A stretch of 34,037 nt of DNA from Nitrosopumilus sp. D6 (GTDB lineage Archaea > Thermoproteota > Nitrososphaeria > Nitrososphaerales > Nitrosopumilaceae). Under the pieces are notes generated by a model, which ran no database searches, had not been told where the DNA came from, and saw nothing but the letters and a program-made list of their open reading frames with translations. Numbering within the stretch: the stretch's first letter is position 1; every line of letters begins with the position of its first letter. Shown here one piece after another: positions 9,006 through 17,041 of the stretch. The stretch is taken from assembly GCA_003724325.1 (NCBI GenBank), contig RHFD01000042.1, positions 1-34,037 on the forward strand, written 5' to 3'. The translations under genes and the position numbers were made by a program.

Positions 9006-10514
9006 TTGTTTGAGATTACAAAGTCTGATCTGGCCGGAAGGACTGGAGTATTACACACCAATCACGGCAGTGTACAGACTCCCGCATACGTACCTGTGAT
9101 TCATCCTGCAAGGCAGACCATCCCATCTGAGAGAATTCGCAAGATGGGCTTTGAGATGGTAATTACAAACGCGTACATTACAAGAAAAAGATTCGGAGAC
9201 GAGGCGACAAGGCGCGGAATACACGAGATCATAAATTTTAATGGCGCAGTCATGACTGACTCTGGCGGTTACCAGGTGCTAGAATACGGCGACGTAGAGG
9301 TGCTACCCCCAGAGATGGCGGCATTTGAAAGGGGGATAATGACTGACTTTGGCATACCGCTTGACAAGCCGACAGGCTTTGGCATGCCAAAAAAGACGGC
9401 GGCGCAGTATGTAAGACATACACTCGAGGTATCAAGGCAGACGCTGCAGGCAGCAGAGGATAACGGCCAGATCTGGATAGGCCCGATTCAGGGCGGCGAG
9501 CATTTTGATCTTGTCTCAAAATCCGCCAAGGGGCTTGTAGATGCCGGTTTTACAATGATGGCACTTGGAAGTCCTGTCGAGTTTATGGAGTCGTACGAAT
9601 ACGGCCTGCTTGCGCGCATGATCATAACTGCAAAGAGACAGATTCCACACTCGATACCCCTGCATCTGTTTGGTGCAGGTCACCCCCTGACCATACCACT
9701 TGCCGTGGCCCTTGGCTGCGACACGTTTGACTCTGCCTCGTACATACTGTACGCCAAGAACCAGAGATACATGACTGGGGATGGCACCAGATATCTCAAG
9801 GATATTTCCGTGTTTCCATGCGGCTGCGAGGTCTGCTCTAGATACACCCCTGCAGAGTTGCGACAGCTCGCAGAGACAGAGAGGACTGACGAGCTGGCAG
9901 TGCACAATCTGCACGCAATAAAACTCGAAGTCGACATGACTAGGCAGGCAATCCACGAGGGAAGACTCTGGGAATATGTCATGAAAAAATCAAGAGCCCA
10001 TCCACGGCTGTATGAGATCATACGGATAATGACTGGCAATGGTGACTTTCTAGCAGAGGGAACCCCCAGGTTCAAGGACAGGGCAGCATTTCTTTATGAC
10101 AGGGCAGACCAGTTCCGCCCGGAAGTACAGCGATACCATGAGATGGTCCGCAGGTTCAAGTCAAAAAAAAAGACACTCGTAATAATGCCAGAGACAGATT
10201 CAAGGCCAGGATACCTCTCTGGCAGATACGCGCATCTTGCAAAAAAATTCGGCGACTCTGCTCAGATATGCCAGTACAGTCCGCATCTGGGGCTTGTTCC
10301 AATCGAGATATCTGACATTTATCCGGCTGCGCACCACGAGACGGCAAGGAATAGATTTGAACCCGCCGAGTTTGTCGAGTTTGGCACGACATGGAAGAAA
10401 TTTTTTGAAAACAATAGCTTTGAGGAGATGTACTATGACAAGAAAGACAGGTTTCTGGAATATTTTGCAAAAGGCACGCGCGACATTAAAAAGAAGAATC
10501 TGAATAAAAAATAA
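9006..10514 (+). CDS. tgtA: Archaeosine tRNA-guanine transglycosylase
   Basis: FEITKSDLAGRTGVLHTNHGSVQTPAYVPVIHP ... MTDSGGYQVLEYG ... CGCEVCSRYTPAELRQL zinc site; TTG start 33 nt after TAATTAAAT. Confidence 0.93.
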   Translation: MFEITKSDLAGRTGVLHTNHGSVQTPAYVPVIHPARQTIPSERIRKMGFEMVITNAYITRKRFGDEATRRGIHEIINFNGAVMTDSGGYQVLEYGDVEVLPPEMAAFERGIMTDFGIPLDKPTGFGMPKKTAAQYVRHTLEVSRQTLQAAEDNGQIWIGPIQGGEHFDLVSKSAKGLVDAGFTMMALGSPVEFMESYEYGLLARMIITAKRQIPHSIPLHLFGAGHPLTIPLAVALGCDTFDSASYILYAKNQRYMTGDGTRYLKDISVFPCGCEVCSRYTPAELRQLAETERTDELAVHNLHAIKLEVDMTRQAIHEGRLWEYVMKKSRAHPRLYEIIRIMTGNGDFLAEGTPRFKDRAAFLYDRADQFRPEVQRYHEMVRRFKSKKKTLVIMPETDSRPGYLSGRYAHLAKKFGDSAQICQYSPHLGLVPIEISDIYPAAHHETARNRFEPAEFVEFGTTWKKFFENNSFEEMYYDKKDRFLEYFAKGTRDIKKKNLNKK

Positions 10515-10522
10515 GAAAAAAA
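10506..10522 (-). terminator. Oligo-T terminator downstream of ferredoxin gene
   Basis: Minus strand reads TTTTTTTCTTATTTTTT immediately downstream of the ferredoxin stop (10540); overlaps the end of tgtA on the other strand. Confidence 0.5.
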
Positions 10523-10539
10523 GAGTGTGTTCAAAAGAC

Positions 10540-10842
10540 TTAGAGTGCCGCGTCTTCTGCCCAGCCCTTTATGAAGACGCCGTTTTTGTGAAGAGGTACC
10601 GGTTGCCCGGCAGTGTAGTTCATCGGCCTCATCCAAAAGATTGACTTTGTTGGGCATACACCAATGCATGCACCATCAGAGATACATCTCTCTGGATAAA
10701 ACACGAATGCCTTACCTCTCTTCCAGCCTTCAACAGGTTTTACCCTTAGGACATCGGGACCAAGAGTTGTACAGATCTCCACACATAGTGCGCAGCCGAT
10801 ACATCTTTGTTCGTCGATGTCTGGAAGTATTGCTATTGGCAT
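10540..10842 (-). CDS. Two-cluster ferredoxin with CxxDxxCxxxCP second motif
   Basis: CIGCALCVEIC and CISDGACIGVCP motifs checked at nucleotide level; TATA-like TTTAAATAG upstream at ~10868. Confidence 0.9.
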   Translation of the reverse strand: MPIAILPDIDEQRCIGCALCVEICTTLGPDVLRVKPVEGWKRGKAFVFYPERCISDGACIGVCPTKSIFWMRPMNYTAGQPVPLHKNGVFIKGWAEDAAL

Positions 10843-10940
10843 TACAGTGGTACTACGCCTGTCTTACTATTTAAACCATGGTCGAAATTCATAACCCTGT
10901 TATGACGGTTTTGAATGTACGCAGCAATCCTCAGACATGT

Positions 10941-10957
10941 AAAAAAAAACAAAAAAA
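10941..10957 (-). terminator. Oligo-T terminator downstream of the 70-aa gene
   Basis: Plus strand A9-C-A7, so minus-strand T7-G-T9 shortly after stop at 10973. Confidence 0.55.
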
Positions 10958-10972
10958 GACGCGTATTGCACG

Positions 10973-11185
10973 TTATTTTCTCATTGCATCTATCTGACCA
11001 GAGGTTACCCAGTCAAGTAGTTCGGCAGAAGAGGGATTCAGATCTGCTTTCTTATTCATCAGATTGTTAACCCAAATCCAGTTTATTTGGTTCAGAAGTG
11101 GCTTGTTTGACTCGTCACCTGCACGTGTTTTCGCTACTAGTGCCTTGTCTTGCTGTGCAAGCCATTCTTCATAGGATCTACCCAT
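10973..11185 (-). CDS. Small conserved-looking protein (70 aa), unknown function
   Basis: Short ORF with promoter-like TAATTAAAG upstream and oligo-T terminator downstream. Confidence 0.65.
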   Translation of the reverse strand: MGRSYEEWLAQQDKALVAKTRAGDESNKPLLNQINWIWVNNLMNKKADLNPSSAELLDWVTSGQIDAMRK

Positions 11186-11230
11186 AGGCTTGTTTCTTAG
11201 CTTACACTAATTAAAGCTTTTGAAGATTCC

Positions 11231-12559
11231 ATGACTAGCATAATCAACAAATACCAGTCAACGCTTTTAACACAGATAAAAACCACAAAATACTTGAAAG
11301 CAAGGGTATTGGGAGCCTCAAACGAGGTGGGCAGATCCGGCTTTTTAGTCGACTGCGACGGAACTAGACTCCTGCTTGACTATGGAGTCATGCTTGGAAG
11401 AAGGGGAATGCCCCCCGAGTACCCCTTGCACGTAAAGCCCAAGGACATTGATGGAATAATTATATCACATGCGCACCTTGACCACTCTGGAAATGTGCCG
11501 TCCTTGTTTGTCAGTGGGAGCACAGACGTGTATGCCACACCGCCCACATTTGACCTCTCAAAGCTGCTAATTGAGGACATGTTAAGGATAGGAAAAAACT
11601 CGTACGGATTTGATCTACCAGAGGTAAACAACATGATGAGAAATGCAAAAGAGATAGGATACAAGCAAAAAGTCACAAAGGGCAGTGCAACTTTTGAGCT
11701 CCGAGAGTCAGGTCATGTGTTTGGCGGCGGCACTGTGCTTGTAGAGTCTGAAAAAAAGCGCCTCTTTTACACGGGAGACATCAAGACCAACGGATCAAGA
11801 ATGCTGCGCGAGGCAGACTTGGATGTGGGCGAGATTGACTTGCTGATAACTGAGAGCACATACTCGCAGACAGAGCAAAAGCCCAGGCGCGAGTCAGAAA
11901 AAGAGCTAGTCGAGTTTGCAAACGAGGTAACTGATAGAAAGGGGATTATATTTATCCCGTCGTTTTCAGTGGAGAGATCCCAGGAGATTGCGTGCATTTT
12001 GCGCGACGCCAATTTCAAGCACCGCATAATCATGGACGGAATGGCCCTAAAGGTCAACAGCATAATGTTCAGGCATCCTGACTATCTTCGGGATCCGCGC
12101 GTGTTTGCAGAGGCAATCAACGGGGCGCTAGAGGTGAGAGAACACCGCGAGCGCAAGCGCGCAATGGAGCAGCCGTGTGCCGTGATATCGCCTGCAGGCA
12201 TGCTAGTGGGGGGAAATGCCGTGTACTATCTGCAAGAGCTTGCGTTTAATGATAAGAACGGAATAGCGCTCGTGTCATACCAGGGAGAGGGAACGCCAGG
12301 CAAAAAGCTGCTAGATACCGGCAAGGTCTCGGCTCGGGGAAAGGAGATCAGCGTCTCAGCAGAGGTAAAACAGTTTCAGTTTTCCGGGCATGCAGACAGA
12401 AACGAACTGTTTGATATGATAAAAAAGATAAAGGGGAATCCAAAGGTGCTGACTGTGCATGGGGATGCCGAGTCATGCAAGACGTTTGCCCGGGAGATTC
12501 ATGAGAGATTTGGATTTGAAGCTCACGCCCCGGTTGCAGACGAGACCATAACAGTATGA
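11231..12559 (+). CDS. Beta-CASP metallo-beta-lactamase ribonuclease, aCPSF2-like (no KH domain)
   Basis: ISHAHLDHSG (HxHxDH), FELRESGHVFGGG, FYTGDIKTNGS, LITESTYS, QFSGHADRNEL, LTVHGDAE: MBL/beta-CASP motifs. Confidence 0.92.
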   Translation: MTSIINKYQSTLLTQIKTTKYLKARVLGASNEVGRSGFLVDCDGTRLLLDYGVMLGRRGMPPEYPLHVKPKDIDGIIISHAHLDHSGNVPSLFVSGSTDVYATPPTFDLSKLLIEDMLRIGKNSYGFDLPEVNNMMRNAKEIGYKQKVTKGSATFELRESGHVFGGGTVLVESEKKRLFYTGDIKTNGSRMLREADLDVGEIDLLITESTYSQTEQKPRRESEKELVEFANEVTDRKGIIFIPSFSVERSQEIACILRDANFKHRIIMDGMALKVNSIMFRHPDYLRDPRVFAEAINGALEVREHRERKRAMEQPCAVISPAGMLVGGNAVYYLQELAFNDKNGIALVSYQGEGTPGKKLLDTGKVSARGKEISVSAEVKQFQFSGHADRNELFDMIKKIKGNPKVLTVHGDAESCKTFAREIHERFGFEAHAPVADETITV

Positions 12560-13383
12560 ACATTGATGTTGCAGGCTCGATAAACAGCGGCCAGGTGTTT
12601 TTGTGGGATAGATATGGTAATACATGGTATGGAATCAACGGGCAAAACGTCCTAGCAGTAGGCAGTTCCGGGAGGATTAGGTCATACCTTGGCACGGGGA
12701 CTGATTTTTTCAGGAGGCGCGACGACATGGGAGTCATACTAGAATCCATATCACGCGACGGCAGGGTCAAAAAGGCTGTAAAAAAATACCCCGGACTGCG
12801 CATACTAGACCAGGATCCGTTCCAGTGTCTAATCTCGTTTATCATATCTTCAAACTCGAACATACAAAAGATAAGGTCGTGCCTTGGCAAGCTGGTACAA
12901 AGACTGGGAGAGAAAGTCGAGTTTGAGGGGCGCGTATTTTCTTTGTTTCCTGATGCAGACAGGATTGCTGGCGCGACGGCAGGTGAGATTCAAGGGTGCG
13001 GCGTGGGATATCGCGCAGGGTTTGTCAGGGATGCTGCAAGAATGGTGCGCGACGGCAGGCTGGATATCGAGGAGATCAAAAAGGCAGACTATTATGATGC
13101 AATGGAGGCAATTCTCTCTGTTCCCGGGGTGGGAAGCAAGGTTGCAGACTGTGTGATGCTGTTCTCCCTTGACAAGCTTGACGCGTTTCCGCTTGACCGG
13201 TGGATGCTGAGGATTCTTGAAAAATACCGCGGCAGATTCAAGCCAGATACAAAGACTATCACCAAGAGACAGTACGGAATGTTGCACGAGGAGCTAGTCG
13301 GATATTTTGGTCCGTATGCAGGATATGCACAACAGTTCCTCTTCAAGATGGAAAGAGACGACTATCAAAAGGGATGGCTCTGA
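12556..13383 (+). CDS. ogg: 8-oxoguanine DNA glycosylase, OGG1-type HhH-GPD
   Basis: NSGQVFLWDRYGNTW; CLISFIISSNSNIQKIRSC; HhH-GPD SVPGVGSKVADCVMLFSLDKLDAFPLDRWM with catalytic K and D; ATGA overlap with upstream gene. Confidence 0.85.
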   Translation: MNIDVAGSINSGQVFLWDRYGNTWYGINGQNVLAVGSSGRIRSYLGTGTDFFRRRDDMGVILESISRDGRVKKAVKKYPGLRILDQDPFQCLISFIISSNSNIQKIRSCLGKLVQRLGEKVEFEGRVFSLFPDADRIAGATAGEIQGCGVGYRAGFVRDAARMVRDGRLDIEEIKKADYYDAMEAILSVPGVGSKVADCVMLFSLDKLDAFPLDRWMLRILEKYRGRFKPDTKTITKRQYGMLHEELVGYFGPYAGYAQQFLFKMERDDYQKGWL

Positions 13384-13408
13384 TCTTGGGGGGGCATGTG
13401 TCGTTTCA

Positions 13409-13436
13409 GATTCAGGTAATAGACGCACCCTGAATC
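13409..13436. repeat. Perfect 8-bp inverted repeat (hairpin) in intergenic region
   Basis: GATTCAGG-taatagacgcac-CCTGAATC. Confidence 0.6.
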
Positions 13437-13567
13437 AATTGCCCATATTCTTCAGACCCGTTTTATTGGCGCACTTGCGTATTGGGATCGAATTTGCTCT
13501 GGTATGATCCCGGGAACGGCAGACATGCGTGATCAGGCCATGCTATTAGAACCGGCTTCAAAATAGG

Positions 13568-13573
13568 TATAAA
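13568..13573 (+). promoter_or_regulatory. TATA box for RLI gene
   Basis: TATAAA 30 nt upstream of ATG 13598. Confidence 0.6.
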
Positions 13574-13597
13574 GCAAAGGAGATTCCAAGTCAGACC

Positions 13598-15385
13598 ATG
13601 ACGCACAGGGTGGCCGTACTTGACATGGAGTTGTGCCAGCCAAAAAAATGCGGCCTCGAGTGCATAAAGTACTGCCCTGTCAACAAGTCAGGCGCCGACT
13701 GTATCACCATTAACGAGGAGAGCAAAAAGGCCCGGATAGACGAGGATATCTGCAACGGCTGCGGCATCTGCGTCAAGGTGTGCCCGTTTGATGCAATCAC
13801 AATAATAAACCTCGCAAGCGAGCTTGCCGCAGACAAGGTGCACCAGTACGGTCCAAACTCGTTCCGCCTCTACAAGCTGCCCACCCCGAAAAAAGGCGAG
13901 GTTGTAGGCCTGCTTGGAAGAAACGGGATGGGAAAGAGTACCGTGGTGAACATACTGTCAGGTAATGTAATGCCCAATCTTGGAAGGCATGAGAATCCTC
14001 CCGGCTGGGATGAGATCCTAGACTATTACGGGGGGACAGAGCTAAAGCGCCACTTTGAGATGATCCGGGACGGGCAGATTCGCGCCTCGATAAAGCCACA
14101 GCAGGTGTACCACATTGCGCAGGCCTTTGAGGGCACCGGCAGGGAGCTTGTAGACAAGTATGACGAGAGGGGCGTCTCAAGGGAGCTAATCTCAGAGCTG
14201 GGGCTTGAAAACTCGATGGATAAGAGCCTCGCTGAGCTAAGTGGCGGCGAGCTGCAGAGGGTTGCAGTGGCAGCTGCCGCATCAAAGGATGCAGATTTTT
14301 ACTTTTTTGATGAACCGTCCTCGTACAATGATGTCTTTCAGAGGATCGGCGTGGCCCGCGTGATACAGAGACTTGCGTCTGCAGGAAAGAGTGTAATGGT
14401 AGTAGAGCACGACCTGACACTGCTTGACTTTCTAAGCGACTACATCGAGGTGCTGTATGGGGAGCCTGCCGCATACGGAATAGTTTCAGGCGTGCTTTCC
14501 ACAAAGGTGGGAATCAACGTCTTTTTGGACGGCTATCTTCCGGCTGAAAACGTCAGGTTCCGTGACAAAAAGTTCACCTTTGATGCGTCATCATCATCTG
14601 CTGAGAAATTCCAAGAGGGAAGCGAGATTGTCACGTATCCCGGACTTGGGAAAAAATACGCGTCGTTTTCTGTCTCTGTGGAGCCCGGACGGGTGCGAAG
14701 GGGCGAGGTGCTTGGAATCATGGGCGCAAACGCGCTTGGCAAGACTACCATGATGAAGATGATCGCCGGCGTCGAAAAGCCTGACTCTGGAAAAGTAGAC
14801 AAAAAGATAAAGATCGCATACAAGCCGCAGTACCTGCAAAACGATATAGATGCCGAGGTGGTAGCCGTGCTAGACCGCGCAAACGGCGGCCCCGTCGAAG
14901 GCAGCATTGAAGAAGAGCAGATACTTGACCCGCTCAAGATAAAAAAACTGTACACAAAGTCCGTCAGGAATTTGTCCGGCGGCGAGCTGCAAAAGGTTGC
15001 AGTCGCCTCGTGTCTGCTTCAAAAGGTGGACCTGTACGCGCTCGACGAGCCGTCGGCGTTTCTTGATGTGGAGGATCGCATCGCAATAGCAAAGTTTTTG
15101 CAAAAGTTCGTCCGCTCCTTTGGCAAGTCTGCAATAGTCATTGATCACGACGTGCAGTTGATGGATTTGATCTCAGATACAATGGTGATATTTCAAGGCG
15201 ATCCCGGGGTAACAGGCTGCGCCACATCACCGATGCCAAAGTCGGCCGCCATGAATCTGTTTTTAAAGTCTCTTGGCATGTCGTTTAGAAGGGATGAAAA
15301 AAGCCTCAGGCCGCGCGTTAACAAGACTGACAGCAGGCTTGACAAGAATCAAAAGACGTCTGGAAATTATTACTATCGAAATTGA
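13598..15385 (+). CDS. rli: Ribosome recycling ATPase ABCE1/RLI
   Basis: N-terminal Fe-S domain (CGLECIKYCP, CNGCGICVKVCPF), two ABC domains with Walker A GRNGMGKST / GANALGKTT and signatures LSGGELQRVAVA / LSGGELQKVAVA. Confidence 0.97.
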   Translation: MTHRVAVLDMELCQPKKCGLECIKYCPVNKSGADCITINEESKKARIDEDICNGCGICVKVCPFDAITIINLASELAADKVHQYGPNSFRLYKLPTPKKGEVVGLLGRNGMGKSTVVNILSGNVMPNLGRHENPPGWDEILDYYGGTELKRHFEMIRDGQIRASIKPQQVYHIAQAFEGTGRELVDKYDERGVSRELISELGLENSMDKSLAELSGGELQRVAVAAAASKDADFYFFDEPSSYNDVFQRIGVARVIQRLASAGKSVMVVEHDLTLLDFLSDYIEVLYGEPAAYGIVSGVLSTKVGINVFLDGYLPAENVRFRDKKFTFDASSSSAEKFQEGSEIVTYPGLGKKYASFSVSVEPGRVRRGEVLGIMGANALGKTTMMKMIAGVEKPDSGKVDKKIKIAYKPQYLQNDIDAEVVAVLDRANGGPVEGSIEEEQILDPLKIKKLYTKSVRNLSGGELQKVAVASCLLQKVDLYALDEPSAFLDVEDRIAIAKFLQKFVRSFGKSAIVIDHDVQLMDLISDTMVIFQGDPGVTGCATSPMPKSAAMNLFLKSLGMSFRRDEKSLRPRVNKTDSRLDKNQKTSGNYYYRN

Positions 15386-16218
15386 CCCGGATGCTCAAAG
15401 AGGCGCTCAAGGGAATCCTCACTCCAGAGGAAAATGACGAGCTGATTGCAGCCTTTGATCAGATAGGCAGCATTATAATAGTCAGGATTCCAGACTCGCT
15501 GCTTCCAAAAAAGAGGATTATCGGCAAGGCCCTGCTAGACAGAGTCAAGATAGCAAGAAGCGTCTTTTACCAGGCATCCCCGGTAAGTGGGGATCATCGC
15601 ACTAGAAACCTAGAGATAATTGCAGGGTGCGATGACACAAAAACCGAGTACAAGGAGTCCGGATGCAGGTTTCTAGTCGACGTACAGAATGCATTTTTTT
15701 CTCCGCGCCTCTCGACTGAGCGGGGCAGAATTGCCGGCCTTGTCTGCGACGAGGAGACCATGGTCAACATGTTTGCAGGAGTGGGAATGTTCTCGATAAT
15801 GGCAGCAAAGCAGAAAAAATGCACTGTATACAGCATTGATATAAACAAGACGGCAAACAGCCTGTGCGAGCATAATATTAGTATCAACAGGCTTGCAGGC
15901 AAGGTAATTCCGATGCACGGCGATGCCGCAGACATTGTAAGGAAAAGACTCGTCTCCAAGTCAGACAGGACCCTGATGCTGCTTCCTGAGAGATCCGATG
16001 AATTCCTAAATGACGCAGTTACAACCACTAGGGACGGCGGTATCATACACTATTACTCCCACATACATGCGGACAAAAAGACAGACGCCGGGCGCCTCTC
16101 AGAGGAGCACTATCTAGACGTGGCGCCTGTGCGCTCGGAGATTCTCGGCTCGCGGCTTGTCAGGGCGGTGGGCCCGAGATACTATCAGACAGTAGTGGAT
16201 GTCAAAATATCAAAATGA
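15382..16218 (+). CDS. Trm5/TYW2 (Taw2)-family class I tRNA methyltransferase
   Basis: GCRFLVDVQNAFFSPRLSTERGRIAGLV...VNMFAGVGMFSIMAAK; TTG start overlapping RLI stop (ATG at 15391 possible). Confidence 0.82.
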   Translation: MTRMLKEALKGILTPEENDELIAAFDQIGSIIIVRIPDSLLPKKRIIGKALLDRVKIARSVFYQASPVSGDHRTRNLEIIAGCDDTKTEYKESGCRFLVDVQNAFFSPRLSTERGRIAGLVCDEETMVNMFAGVGMFSIMAAKQKKCTVYSIDINKTANSLCEHNISINRLAGKVIPMHGDAADIVRKRLVSKSDRTLMLLPERSDEFLNDAVTTTRDGGIIHYYSHIHADKKTDAGRLSEEHYLDVAPVRSEILGSRLVRAVGPRYYQTVVDVKISK

Positions 16219-16219
16219 T

Positions 16220-16438
16220 TCACTCGTCAGAAGTTATCGACGCAGGTGACGGCCTTGTAGTAGCCATGACATATCCAATCCATGCCACCACGCCGAGTAT
16301 TCCGCCTGCAATCATCAGTACTGAGAGCTGCAGTACAATGGGGCTCCATTCAGAGAGCATGAGCAGGTATGCATACAAAAAGAATCCACCGATGCAGAGG
16401 GCAAAGATGGCAATCCCCACTGCCTTGCGCCTGTTCAT
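16220..16438 (-). CDS. Small two-TM membrane protein (72 aa)
   Basis: MNRRKAVGIAIFALCIGGFFLYAYLL...VLQLSVLMIAGGILGVVAWIGYVMATT: two hydrophobic helices; stops next to the convergent stop at 16218. Confidence 0.6.
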   Translation of the reverse strand: MNRRKAVGIAIFALCIGGFFLYAYLLMLSEWSPIVLQLSVLMIAGGILGVVAWIGYVMATTRPSPASITSDE

Positions 16439-16459
16439 TGCAGGGCATCTTTTTGCGAG

Positions 16460-16969
16460 TTATTTATTGCTTTTATCTAGCTCAATTGCCATCAGGTACG
16501 CGTCCTCGCCGTCCCTATAGTACGACTTGAGATGCTGCCTGATTGCAAAGCCGAGTTTTTCATACAGCCGGACTGCATCGATGTTGCTGCACCGCACCTC
16601 TAGGTAAAACTCGTCGCAGTTTTTCATCTGTACTCCTCTTGCAGACTCTTCTACTAGCACGCGTCCGATGCCGCGCCCCCTGAATTCATCAAGCACTGCC
16701 ACTGACACCATGTGGCCCTTTTTGACAAATCCGAGTTTTTTAAAGTTTGAAAAGCCGTGCTCTGTCTTGCACATTATGTATCCGGCGTGCCTGCCGCCTA
16801 TCTCGGCTACTAAAAACGCCTCTGGAATCTCTGCAAGCAGGCTCTCGTAAAAGTAGTCCGAATAGTGCTCTGGGAGCGTCTTTAGGTTTATCTCCATTAC
16901 CGGAATCAGATCCGCCGGCTCTGCCCTCCTGATGATGCAGTCGCCTATCTGCCTGAGGATCACCTGCAT
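16460..16969 (-). CDS. GNAT N-acetyltransferase, RimI/Ard1-like
   Basis: IIRRAEPADLIPVMEIN...VAVLDEFRGRGIGRVLVEES...YLEVRCSNIDAVRLYEKLGF. Confidence 0.9.
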   Translation of the reverse strand: MQVILRQIGDCIIRRAEPADLIPVMEINLKTLPEHYSDYFYESLLAEIPEAFLVAEIGGRHAGYIMCKTEHGFSNFKKLGFVKKGHMVSVAVLDEFRGRGIGRVLVEESARGVQMKNCDEFYLEVRCSNIDAVRLYEKLGFAIRQHLKSYYRDGEDAYLMAIELDKSNK

Positions 16970-17041
16970 GAGACATGTATGCCCTTCTCGATATTTAATT
17001 TAACCAAAAACCCATTTTAATGGAGGTATAAGACCACACAT

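Noticed and set aside
13797-14504. 235-aa minus-strand ORF antisense to RLI
   Set aside because: Arg/Ser/Pro-rich shadow ORF; the plus strand encodes clear ABCE1.
14716-14750. Unusual Walker A (GANALGKTT) in the second ABC domain of RLI
   Set aside because: Still satisfies GxxxxGK[ST], and the Gly-to-Ala change is likely tolerated; not strong enough for a separate finding.
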